Positions 51,158-58,230 of a stretch of 64,000 nucleotides of DNA are shown one piece after another (positions within the stretch are counted from its first letter, which is position 1; the number at the start of each line of letters is the position of its first letter). Under the pieces are notes generated by a model. That model was not told the DNA's origin and did not search any database. It worked only from the letters and a program-made list of their open reading frames with translations. The stretch is from the IMG/VR virus record IMGVR_UViG_3300042197_002234, positions 124,001-188,000 of that record; one strand, written 5' to 3'. The translations under genes and the position numbers were made by a program. The stretch is from a virus.

Positions 51158-51171
51158 GTAATATAAATATG

Positions 51172-51516
51172 TTAGTTATAGGGTATGTTCAACCATGAAT
51201 CCAACTGTGCTTTTTTCAGTGGGTTGGATTTCACCTCCATTTGTAAGGTATGTTCAACCCAGTTACCTATAAGTTCTATAACTTCATGCCTTAGGAACCC
51301 AGTCATGGTTGACAAAAATGAGATAAATTTATGTGATATCAAACACGCACCATTACTTTTATTAAATCTAATATCACCTTTTTCATCCCCAATCTTTTTA
51401 ACAAAATAAATATTATTGTTAATCTCAATAAGATTATAATTCATATTGTTTAATAACATGAAGATAATTTTCTTTTTAATATCCAATTCCTGACTTTCAG
51501 TTATAATAATTTTCAT
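51172..51516 (-). CDS. ITE-leader, W-V-E family protein (paralog 3)
   Basis: 114 aa from the ATG at 51516. The first ~47 residues after the leader (MKIIITESQELDIKKK) are identical to paralog 2, while the centre (IRFNKSNGACLISHKFISF) differs. The module GNWVEHTLQMEVKSN is again followed by a frame-shifted repeat copy (SWLNIPYN). Its start codon overlaps the preceding gene's stop by one base. Confidence 0.82.
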   Translation of the reverse strand: MKIIITESQELDIKKKIIFMLLNNMNYNLIEINNNIYFVKKIGDEKGDIRFNKSNGACLISHKFISFLSTMTGFLRHEVIELIGNWVEHTLQMEVKSNPLKKAQLDSWLNIPYN

Positions 51517-51851
51517 CACCAATTATCTTTGTTAACGAAGTTAATTCTTGTATTATCAACATATTTAAAACCTGTATACTCAATCATTTTTCTAAATTCG
51601 TATTTAAGAACAGATATATCAATTCCATGAACAATCTTTTCTTTCTTTATTTCAGGTTTGTAATTAAAACTTTCTGGCATGTCAGGTTTTGAATGAATAT
51701 CAACAACAAAACCATGGGATTCACCTCTATCACCATATCTAACATTAACTTTAAACTCAAATGGCTCGGTAACAAAATTATCAGTAAGATACTTGTTGCC
51801 AAGATTATTAAATAATTTAGTAAGAATCGTAGATAGTGTGGTAAGATTCAT
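51516..51851 (-). CDS. Hypothetical protein with leader-like start
   Basis: 111 aa from the ATG at 51851 (NLTTLSTILTKLFNNLG), similar in hydropathy to the leaders but without Glu. A beta-alpha pattern follows with FEFKVNVRYGDRGESHGF. A 13-bp palindrome TCGGACAGTCCGA (51863-51875) lies 12 bp upstream of the start, an operator candidate. Confidence 0.7.
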   Translation of the reverse strand: MNLTTLSTILTKLFNNLGNKYLTDNFVTEPFEFKVNVRYGDRGESHGFVVDIHSKPDMPESFNYKPEIKKEKIVHGIDISVLKYEFRKMIEYTGFKYVDNTRINFVNKDNW

Positions 51852-51884
51852 ATACATAAATATCGGACAGTCCGAAATAATGTC

Positions 51885-51917
51885 CAATAAAAAACCCCCA
51901 ACATAAGAAGGGGGTTT
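51885..51917 (-). terminator. Terminator
   Basis: AAACCCCC (51892-51899) pairs with GGGGGTTT (51910-51917), T-rich beyond it on the minus strand; it ends the 52335-51940 transcript. Confidence 0.82.
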
Positions 51918-51939
51918 ATATTTTAATTGTTAATTTATT

Positions 51940-52335
51940 TTAGTCTTCAAATGGGTCAGGAAAATCCATTCCTTCAATGGTGTCATAAAAATAATCAACC
52001 GTTCCTTCAATCATATCACTTGCGATTATTTCTAATTCATTTAAGGTTTCATCAGATAAATCTTCCTCCTCCATGAAATTCATAAATAACTTATCAAGGT
52101 CGTATTGCATTTTATTTACATATACATCAATATCATATGTTCCTCTAATGTGACCGTTTTCCAAATCTATTTCAAATAAGTTAACCACATTATTTATCAC
52201 CTCTTCAATAAACTCTACATAATTCTCAGTTGGCAATGGAGGTAACATATCATAATCCTCATCTTCGTTTTCTTTAATTACTCTTTTTACGATACGAGCC
52301 AAATCGGCTTCGGTTAGTCTAACAATCTTTTTCAT
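51940..52335 (-). CDS. RLTE-leader acidic protein
   Basis: 131 aa. The leader KKIVRLTEADLARIVKRVI is followed by I-K-E|N and a very acidic helical body (EEVINNVVNLFEIDLENG). It shares only the leader with 48266-48610. Function unknown. Confidence 0.78.
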   Translation of the reverse strand: MKKIVRLTEADLARIVKRVIKENEDEDYDMLPPLPTENYVEFIEEVINNVVNLFEIDLENGHIRGTYDIDVYVNKMQYDLDKLFMNFMEEEDLSDETLNELEIIASDMIEGTVDYFYDTIEGMDFPDPFED

Positions 52336-52365
52336 GATATTATTTTTATAATAAATATACGAAAA

Positions 52366-52707
52366 TTACAAAACTTTCCCATCTATAAGAACCTCATCAA
52401 CATTAAAGTCGGATGACCAATCATAATCATACGGAAACTTATCGGGTTCACAACAATTTCCAGTTTCAACATTCATCCTTGATTCAACCCAATGTTTAAT
52501 CGGTTCTATTTTTTTCATCTCCATGGAAAGACATAAATAAATTGGTTTAAAAAAATCATAGTTCCACCAAGTGTATTTTGTTTTGGTATAATAAGATATA
52601 ACCCATTCTTTTGTTTTTGGGTTAATTAACCAAATATGATTTTCGTGACCATAGACCAAGCAATCTTTGGTCATACCATCAATCATTTTAAAAAACGCGT
52701 TTTCCAT
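52366..52707 (-). CDS. W-V-E family protein without the leader
   Basis: 113 aa. The strand-rich N-terminus (YGHENHIWLINPKTKEWV) resembles 52688-53092. IKHWVESRMNVETGNCC is the W-V-E module, followed by a Cys/Asp-rich tail. The usual ITE leader is replaced by MENAFFKMIDGMT. It overlaps the upstream gene by 20 bp. Confidence 0.72.
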   Translation of the reverse strand: MENAFFKMIDGMTKDCLVYGHENHIWLINPKTKEWVISYYTKTKYTWWNYDFFKPIYLCLSMEMKKIEPIKHWVESRMNVETGNCCEPDKFPYDYDWSSDFNVDEVLIDGKVL

Positions 52708-53092
52708 TCAACACCTCTTCCACCCGTTCCCTACTTTGGAACCAACACAGTAAAGGTGTATTCACCTTGCAATTCAACACCTCTTCCACCTCCAACTCTA
52801 AAACGATGGTAGAATAAGGAGGTGTATTCACCTTGCAATTCAACACCTCTTCCACCCACTCAGATATAATGGGTTCAAAATCATGTCGTTCAAATGAAAA
52901 CCAAACAAAAAAATTATGAAAGAATGAATGCCTCCACCATAGAGTTCCATCATTTTTATATTCAAAATACCAATACTTATTTTTCCTATCAATAAACCAT
53001 ATGGAATCATTGTATGGTATTATCTCAACCTTAGATAATTCTTTATAAAGTTTCTTGAATATAGTATCTTTTAACTTGTTTGATATTTTCAT
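52688..53092 (-). CDS. W-V-E family protein with tandem C-terminal repeats
   Basis: 134 aa. N-terminus MKISNKLKDTIFKKLYKEL. The module ISEWVEEVLNCKVNTPP is followed by two more in-frame copies, VEEVLNCKVNTP and VEEVLNGKRVF. The ATG is 4 bp after TATCATTG. The repeats make the C-terminus about 35 residues longer than in relatives. Confidence 0.75.
   Translation of the reverse strand: MKISNKLKDTIFKKLYKELSKVEIIPYNDSIWFIDRKNKYWYFEYKNDGTLWWRHSFFHNFFVWFSFERHDFEPIISEWVEEVLNCKVNTPPYSTIVLELEVEEVLNCKVNTPLLCWFQSRERVEEVLNGKRVF
52706..52857. repeat. Three tandem copies of a W-V-E-coding segment
   Basis: ATTCAACACCTCTTCCACC occurs at 52707, 52772 and 52838; the last two copies are part of a longer unit beginning AGGTGTATTCACCTTGCA. 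The unit is about 66 bp, a multiple of three, so copies add in frame to the protein at 52688-53092. Confidence 0.85.
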
Positions 53093-53250
53093 AATACAAT
53101 GATACTAAAATAATTTGAAATAAAAAAACGGGAGTGTTCCCAAAAATTTTATTTTAACTTTCCGACTCATTTTATATAAGGGGGTCGTTTTTATGGGAAA
53201 ATAAAAAACCCCCACCAAAAGGTTTTTGAATCAAAGATATTTAACATCAG

Positions 53251-53685
53251 ATGAAACCAATAGAACAAACAAAATTTTCACTATTTTATCCAGACGGAAA
53301 AAGAGCCACATATGGAAATTGCTTAATAGCAAATATTGCATCAATATTAGAAGAATCAATAAATGAGGTACCAAACATATACGTGTTTTACGGAATGGAA
53401 AAAAAAGAAACCCCCATTGAAGAACAAACATGGTTTAATGTGTTAAACATATGGTTAAAATTTAAACACAATAAAATCATGACAAAACATGAACTATATG
53501 AACCAACTAAATCAAAATACGTAATAATGAGAGGTCTATCACCAAAAGACAGAGCACATACTTGCATATATGAAAATACTAATAAAGGGTTTGTTATGGT
53601 TCATGACCCACACCCATTATCGGTCGGATTAAAAACACTACAGTACTATTATACTATAGAAAATGTGACTACGACCCAAAAATAA
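53251..53685 (+). CDS. Cysteine-protease-like protein (C39/papain fold candidate)
   Basis: 144 aa. TYGNCLIANIASILE (Cys with following helix), DRAHTCIYENTNKGFVMVHDPHPL (His strand then Asp) give the order C...H...D seen in papain-like and C39-like folds. Many phage and bacterial orphans share the HDPHP ending. No signal peptide. Peptidase activity is not certain; it could be an inactive or transglutaminase-like fold. Confidence 0.6.
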   Translation: MKPIEQTKFSLFYPDGKRATYGNCLIANIASILEESINEVPNIYVFYGMEKKETPIEEQTWFNVLNIWLKFKHNKIMTKHELYEPTKSKYVIMRGLSPKDRAHTCIYENTNKGFVMVHDPHPLSVGLKTLQYYYTIENVTTTQK

Positions 53686-53953
53686 ATTTAAATATCTTTC
53701 CCCTTATATTATCAATCTTTTTTATTGCCAACCATTTACCACACACCCCACCACCAACATAAAAAACAATTACAAAAACATCCCCACTTAATAACCCCTC
53801 TAATGAATAAAACACGGAACCTATTGATAATAAATTAATCCATACTGTGTTGAGCAATAATGGAACCAATTTATTTTCATAGGTATACTTAATTTCCAAA
53901 ACTTTGAATATGTTGAATAATAATTGAAATATGAAAATAATGAAATATGTCAC
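53669..53953 (-). CDS. Membrane protein, DUF5698-like
   Basis: 94 aa from a GTG at 53953, which is 4 bp after TATATTTG, so the GTG start is well supported. Three hydrophobic helices with SIGSVFYSLEGLLSGDVFVI and GGGVCGKWLA, similar to the membrane half of DUF5698/YebE-type proteins. Convergent with 53251-53685. Confidence 0.68.
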   Translation of the reverse strand: MTYFIIFIFQLLFNIFKVLEIKYTYENKLVPLLLNTVWINLLSIGSVFYSLEGLLSGDVFVIVFYVGGGVCGKWLAIKKIDNIRGKIFKFIFGS

Positions 53954-53957
53954 AATT

Positions 53958-53965
53958 CAAATATA
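53958..53965 (-). promoter_or_regulatory. Leaderless -7 box before a GTG start
   Basis: TATATTTG on the minus strand, 4 bp (AATT) before the GTG at 53953. Confidence 0.6.
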
Positions 53966-54110
53966 AAGTATGAACCCAACTTTATGAATATTTTCTCCAA
54001 AATTACAGAAAATTTTTTTTTAGGAATTGGGGTCCAAATTAAAATGGGGGTCGTGCTCTGGGAAATAAAAAACCTCACTGTTTAGGTGGGGGTTTATAAG
54101 TATTATTTTT

Positions 54111-54557
54111 TTACTTTAATTTTTGACTTGCTAATACCCCTATTTGTTGGACAAGATTTGTATAACTATTAAAGTGCCCAATTGCAGAATCAATAGCTCT
54201 TATTAAGTTATCTCTTTTTTGTGTCGGCATTTTTGAAGATGTTATCTTATTCTTTAATGATGACAATTCATTCATTATTTTTTGATTTGGTTTGTCAAGT
54301 TTTTGTAGACTATCCATCTGTCTCTTTAAATTATTTAGATATTTGAAATAATCGTATCCTTCACCTCTCCATACACCCTTAAGACCTGAAACCATATCAG
54401 ATAGTCCCTCTGTCGGTTCTTCTTTCTTAATCTTTAATCCGTTTATTTCATCGCCAAACGCAACACCCTTCATGTTTTCACTAACGGTATGTCCTTCATT
54501 AACATATTGACTCAATATAGATTTTCTATCTTCTTCAGAAATTATAAATCTTCTCAT
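54111..54557 (-). CDS. Leader-bearing helical protein
   Basis: 148 aa. The leader MRRFIISEEDRKSILSQYV has I-S-E|E. The rest is Lys/Leu/Ser-rich helix (YDYFKYLNNLKRQMDSLQ) and probably a coiled coil. Function unknown. Confidence 0.75.
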   Translation of the reverse strand: MRRFIISEEDRKSILSQYVNEGHTVSENMKGVAFGDEINGLKIKKEEPTEGLSDMVSGLKGVWRGEGYDYFKYLNNLKRQMDSLQKLDKPNQKIMNELSSLKNKITSSKMPTQKRDNLIRAIDSAIGHFNSYTNLVQQIGVLASQKLK

Positions 54558-54597
54558 AATATATTCTTTAGTTATAAATACTTCCCATTTTCCAAAA

Positions 54598-54628
54598 ATT
54601 TTTCTGGAAATTTTTTCCAGAATTTTTA
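54598..54628. terminator. AT-rich terminator-like hairpin
   Basis: TTCTGGAAA (54602-54610) pairs with TTTCCAGAA (54614-54622), with T-runs on both strands. Confidence 0.6.
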
Positions 54629-54641
54629 ATACATACTTTGC

Positions 54642-54664
54642 AAAGGGGATTATCCCCCCTTTTT
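54642..54664 (+). terminator. Terminator-like hairpin
   Basis: AAGGGGAT pairs with ATCCCCCCTT and is followed by Ts on the plus strand. Together with the hairpin just upstream it marks the edge of the G-rich block. Confidence 0.5.
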
Positions 54665-54685
54665 GACCCCCAAAACCCTATATAT

Positions 54686-54713
54686 GGAGGGGGGATACGG
54701 GGGAGGGGAGGGG
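54686..54713 (+). other. G-quadruplex motif
   Basis: Runs of 6, 5, 4 and 4 G separated by ATAC, A and A satisfy the four-run G4 pattern on the plus strand, exceptional in such AT-rich DNA. The flanks (54661-54770) are also G/C-run-rich. No gene. Confidence 0.65.
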
Positions 54714-54880
54714 TCCCCCACCCTATAGGGGGGTATATCAGGGGGTAGTCCTTTTGTTTTGACCCCTGACTCCCCACCTCTCTGTAATGGTCTCTAATGA
54801 GGTCATGTCAAAACAATGACATATCCAAATAAAGTTATTAACATGACAGGATGACATGGGGGAATTGTTAATAAAAAGAT

Positions 54881-54911
54881 TTGGTAGTCTCGATTATTAT
54901 TCGTAACTTTG
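54881..54911 (+). promoter_or_regulatory. Orphan promoter
   Basis: TTG (54881-54883), 20 bp, TAACTTTG (54904-54911). No ORF begins behind it before 55059, so the first ~100 nt of its transcript may be a small RNA or a leader. A GGAG/CTCC hairpin lies near 54970-54985. Confidence 0.5.
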
Positions 54912-55023
54912 TATACCTTTTGAGTTGGGGTCAAACCCATCTCCTCTAACACATAATCTTACATGTGGGAGCGAGTATACTCCAACCTGCTTTATAGTTA
55001 ATATAAAGTTTCCCCATATTTGT

Positions 55024-55054
55024 TTGGTTAAGTGGACACTATTTTGTATCTTTG
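55024..55054 (+). promoter_or_regulatory. Leaderless promoter
   Basis: TTG (55024-55026), 20 bp, TATCTTTG (55047-55054), then 4 bp (TGTT) to the ATG at 55059. Confidence 0.75.
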
Positions 55055-55058
55055 TGTT

Positions 55059-55463
55059 ATGTATTCAGCGACACCATTATCTACATTAAGGAAGAAGGAC
55101 CTCAGAAAGATTGGTCAGGTCTGCATTAACTATTGTATTGAGAACCTTGGGGTTAATAAAAGAAAGAAGTTACCTCTTAAGTTATCCATCAAAAAGAATC
55201 CCCATGTTGATTCTTACTTTGGGGAGTATTGTCCTGATACCAATACCATTGTTATATTCTATGATGAGTTGATTACCCTTGGGGAGTTTACCTCTACCAT
55301 TGTTCATGAGTATACTCACCACTTACAGCCAATTGCTAGTAAGTACTACAAGTTACTTAAGGAACATGGATATGATAACCATCCCCATGAAGTGGAAGCT
55401 AGAAATAATGAGAAGTTCTATAACCGTAGAGTTCTTGCTTATCTAAGAAAAAACCTTCCTTAA
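55059..55463 (+). CDS. SprT-like HExxH metalloprotease
   Basis: 134 aa from the ATG at 55059, fixed by the promoter. STIVHEYTHHLQP (HEYTH) is the zinc motif, with HPHEVEARNNEKFYNR downstream where SprT-like proteins keep a further ligand. A compact, presumably cytoplasmic metalloprotease or DNA-associated protease domain. Codon use is richer in G/C at third positions than its neighbours. Confidence 0.75.
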   Translation: MYSATPLSTLRKKDLRKIGQVCINYCIENLGVNKRKKLPLKLSIKKNPHVDSYFGEYCPDTNTIVIFYDELITLGEFTSTIVHEYTHHLQPIASKYYKLLKEHGYDNHPHEVEARNNEKFYNRRVLAYLRKNLP

Positions 55464-55730
55464 TAGGGTTTCCCTTGAATGGGTTCTTATCTCCATGTTA
55501 ATGTCGTTGAAGTCTTCTGAACTTAGTGGGGACTTCTGATGTATCATTTCTATTATGTCCCCCATGTTTGAGTTAACCATTAAGTATACAGGTTTACCTT
55601 TCATCAGTAGATTTGTCATTATGTAGTTTACATATGTAACACTACCTGAATATTCCCCCACATTATATATCACATCATACCCTTTCTCTGTGGGGACAAC
55701 CTTTGTTTGTATTCCTTCTAAGTAACTCAT
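55443..55730 (-). CDS. Hypothetical protein
   Basis: 95 aa, alpha/beta, starting SYLEGIQTKVVPTEKGYDV; no motif recognised. Convergent with the SprT-like gene (21-bp overlap). Its 5' side is the long non-coding region. Confidence 0.65.
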   Translation of the reverse strand: MSYLEGIQTKVVPTEKGYDVIYNVGEYSGSVTYVNYIMTNLLMKGKPVYLMVNSNMGDIIEMIHQKSPLSSEDFNDINMEIRTHSRETLLRKVFS

Positions 55731-56751
55731 GTTAATAAATATATTATGGAACGTATAAATGTGAATAACTTTTTTATTATGAATTGGTCCTGACAGTATG
55801 ACAGAGGGGAAAATTGTTGAAAACTTTTTGTTAAAAAACTTGTTTTTGTCAAAATGTCAGTCTTGCTCGATGATGGGGATAATCCCCTCACAGGGAAATC
55901 AGCTAACACAAGTTCCCACTTTTTCCCACCATAACATACCGATTTCCTTTGTGGCTATACCGTAATGAGGATTTTTTCCCCTCTGACAATAGTCTAAACA
56001 ATACTTTTTTTACTATATGTATTTCCCAGTAAATAATGTACTTAACGGTACATAGAGCGGGGAAACACGTAGTGTGTTAGAAACTAACACCCGATTACCA
56101 TGAGATGTGTTAGAAATAATCTTCAACCCCCGACTATAAGGAGGTTTAGTGGACCAATATAGACCACTTAATAGACCATTATATCACCCACCATAACAAC
56201 AACTTATGGACATCTAAGACATGTGGGGGAAAGTGGGAGTGTCGAAGACCGACCACAGGGAGTTATCGTTTATATCCTTATTGTCAGGTTTCACCTGACC
56301 ATGGTGATATACTATACAACTCCCTAATTATACCATTTAGTATAATACCATAAGGTATAAAATAATATATACCCTTTAGGGTATTACTCTATACAATACC
56401 ATATATATTATACCCTATCAGGTCCATTATTGTGTTGACCATAATAAAGGGGGGGCAGTATAATGGGGGGATTTTACCGTATGGTAATAATATGACGGTA
56501 AAGTATTGGTCTATATAGGAATATTCCTGAACGGTAATATTTACTCTCGTTTTTAATACGAAGGTAATGTTTACCCACATATTCCTTTTCGTAATCCCCA
56601 TTACTGTAATGACCATTACGATAAATGGAACGATGGATTAAGAAATGAAGATTCTAATGGAACGAAACGCCAGTGGAGTGGAATGGTCACGATAGTGAAG
56701 AATCTGAATTACTTAATTCATTGTTTCGTTTATCCTTATATTTATATCTAT
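55731..56751. other. 1-kb non-coding region rich in inverted repeats
   Basis: The longest gene-free stretch in the window, between a minus-strand and a plus-strand gene. It holds GTGTTAG/CTAACAC (56074-56090), AGGGAGTT (56257-56264) with AACTCCCT (56318-56325) enclosing GTCAGGT/ACCTGAC (56283-56299), TACCCTTTAGGGTA (56370-56383), GGAATATTCC near 56519, and many TAATACC/GGTATAA steps. It could be a replication origin, packaging site or divergent control region. No credible ORF. Confidence 0.5.
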
Positions 56752-57057
56752 ATGAAGTATATCATAACTAATAAACAACTACATAACCTAATGACTAATC
56801 ACTTAAATCAATTTATGGATAGTCGTGATGTTAGTAAGTTTGATAACTTTATTATCATTTCAGAAACTGACGAATTATATGATTTTAACAATGTTAGTAT
56901 TGAATACGATTACGAAGATGGTAGATTGTTTATTGATGAACACTTTATAAACGATTTCATTTCTTGGTTCCCAGTTGGTGTAGAAAGCGCTGAGGATTTC
57001 ATAAAAGATTGGTTTGAAGAAACCTTTAACGTTAAAGTAGAATATACACAATCGTAG
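56752..57057 (+). CDS. ITE-leader-like, W-F-E family protein
   Basis: 101 aa from the ATG at 56752. Leader MKYIITNKQLHNLMTNHL (Asn in place of the leader Glu). Acidic body, then IKDWFEETFNVKVEYT, the W-F-E module. First of four co-directional leader genes. Confidence 0.77.
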   Translation: MKYIITNKQLHNLMTNHLNQFMDSRDVSKFDNFIIISETDELYDFNNVSIEYDYEDGRLFIDEHFINDFISWFPVGVESAEDFIKDWFEETFNVKVEYTQS

Positions 57058-57058
57058 T

Positions 57059-57493
57059 ATGAAAATAGTAATCACAGAATCTAAAATGCAAAGTGCACTT
57101 CTTAAGTTACTTAAGATTACATTCCCTGGCTTTGAGGATATATACTACGATTGGGCTAACTATAATTGTGGTATGGGTGAATGTTGTGACCCTTATGCCA
57201 TTGGATTTGTTCTATCCCAAAACAATTATGACGATTACCTATTTAAGTTGGTTGAAAGTAAGTATTATGATGATGATGGTGATTACTCTAGAAACCTTAG
57301 TGATGACCTACCTGAACTCTGTTATGAGTCACCTGATGTTAGAGACCCTCGTTTTGATGTTATTATATTTTATGAAGTATTCGCTGAAGAACTTGAACAA
57401 TACTTGGGACCAAAGTCTCTATGGGAAAATGAATTATTAAATTTATTAAACAGAATGTTCTTTATGGACGCTAAAACAATTTTATTTATATGA
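57059..57493 (+). CDS. ITE-leader acidic protein
   Basis: 144 aa. Leader MKIVITESKMQSALLKLLK. The middle has five Cys in YNCGMGECCDP, unusual for this family. Very acidic, Tyr-rich. One base after the previous stop, and a 4-bp overlap with the next gene. Confidence 0.75.
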   Translation: MKIVITESKMQSALLKLLKITFPGFEDIYYDWANYNCGMGECCDPYAIGFVLSQNNYDDYLFKLVESKYYDDDGDYSRNLSDDLPELCYESPDVRDPRFDVIIFYEVFAEELEQYLGPKSLWENELLNLLNRMFFMDAKTILFI

Positions 57494-57894
57494 AATTTAT
57501 TATTACTGAAAATCAACAAGAAAATATTATAAAACAATTGGTTAAATCTAATGGGTTTAGATTTGCATCTCGTGTTGTTGGTAGTCCTGATAGAGTTATT
57601 GATATAGGATTTAATAATGACCCGAATGAATTTTTAAAATTATTTAATGACATGAGTGTTCGTAAACTTAAATCAACACTATGGGTTTATAGTACAGATG
57701 GTCATAACATTGTATTATATAATCCTAGAAAAAAAGAAGCCACCGTAAACTATAATGATTTCTATGAAGTTCTTATTGAGGGATTTAAGCTTACGAGTCA
57801 AGAAGTTAGGTCAATAACTGAAAAGTTATTATTGGACAATTATAAAATAAAAGTTAATAAGATTGGTTTTTTCCCTATTAATCAATCGTTATAG
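57490..57894 (+). CDS. ITE-leader protein
   Basis: 134 aa. Leader MKFIITENQQENIIKQLVK. The C-terminus RSITEKLLLDNYKIKVNKIG keeps the last strand of the module but lacks the Trp. No domain recognised. Confidence 0.75.
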   Translation: MKFIITENQQENIIKQLVKSNGFRFASRVVGSPDRVIDIGFNNDPNEFLKLFNDMSVRKLKSTLWVYSTDGHNIVLYNPRKKEATVNYNDFYEVLIEGFKLTSQEVRSITEKLLLDNYKIKVNKIGFFPINQSL

Positions 57895-57900
57895 TAAAAT

Positions 57901-58230
57901 ATGAAATACATTATAACAGAATCTAAAATTAATACGTTAATTGATAAATTTATCACACAACAGTTTGGTAAACTAAATCATGAGTTTGACGGTGATAGAC
58001 TTATATTGGTTAGTGACACTGGTGAACCTATGATTGTTATTGTGGATAGAGGTGACGGACCTGAGGTTCACGTTGATATGGATGTCTATGGTGCCATTTA
58101 TAATATGTTCTCCATGAATGATTTTGAGGATATTCAGTCCTCTTTAATTAAATGGTTTCGTAAACACTATAATATATCCGTGGACGATATATTTACATTT
58201 GCCAGTGGTGAAGAAAATTATATATATTAA
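57901..58230 (+). CDS. ITE-leader, W-F family protein
   Basis: 109 aa. Leader MKYIITESKINTLIDKFI, beta-hairpin body (DRLILVSDTGEPMIVIVD), and LIKWFRKHYNISVDDIF as the C-terminal module (WFR instead of WFE). It abuts the convergent 58231-59067 gene with no gap. Confidence 0.77.
   Translation: MKYIITESKINTLIDKFITQQFGKLNHEFDGDRLILVSDTGEPMIVIVDRGDGPEVHVDMDVYGAIYNMFSMNDFEDIQSSLIKWFRKHYNISVDDIFTFASGEENYIY

Larger units (their letters stand above)
49889..51258. repeat. Interspersed GTATGTTCAAC repeat family
   Basis: GTATGTTCAAC or a close variant occurs at 49889 (variant), 49953, 50267, 50331 (variant), 50761, 50827, 50892, 51183 and 51248. Longer copies, TGTATCTCACCTCCATTTGT plus AAGGTATGTTCAAC, lie at 50308, 50801, 50866 and, as a variant, 51224. 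On the minus strand this DNA codes for WVEHTLQMEV, but several copies are outside genes or read in another frame. Confidence 0.85.

Noticed and set aside
49889-51258. CRISPR array
   Set aside because: Repeats are short, unevenly spaced, partly inside coding sequence and not separated by unique spacers of equal length; no cas genes.
54568-54777. 69-codon minus-strand ORF rich in Pro/Gly
   Set aside because: Its composition is a by-product of the G/C runs in the G-quadruplex block; no start signal or family resemblance.
55727-55909. 60-codon minus-strand ORF upstream of 55443-55730
   Set aside because: Low-complexity Ser/Phe-rich translation overlapping the inverted-repeat region; no promoter box in the right place.
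56389-56616. 75-codon minus-strand ORF in the long non-coding region
   Set aside because: Reads through palindromes, with an amino-acid make-up typical of non-coding DNA.
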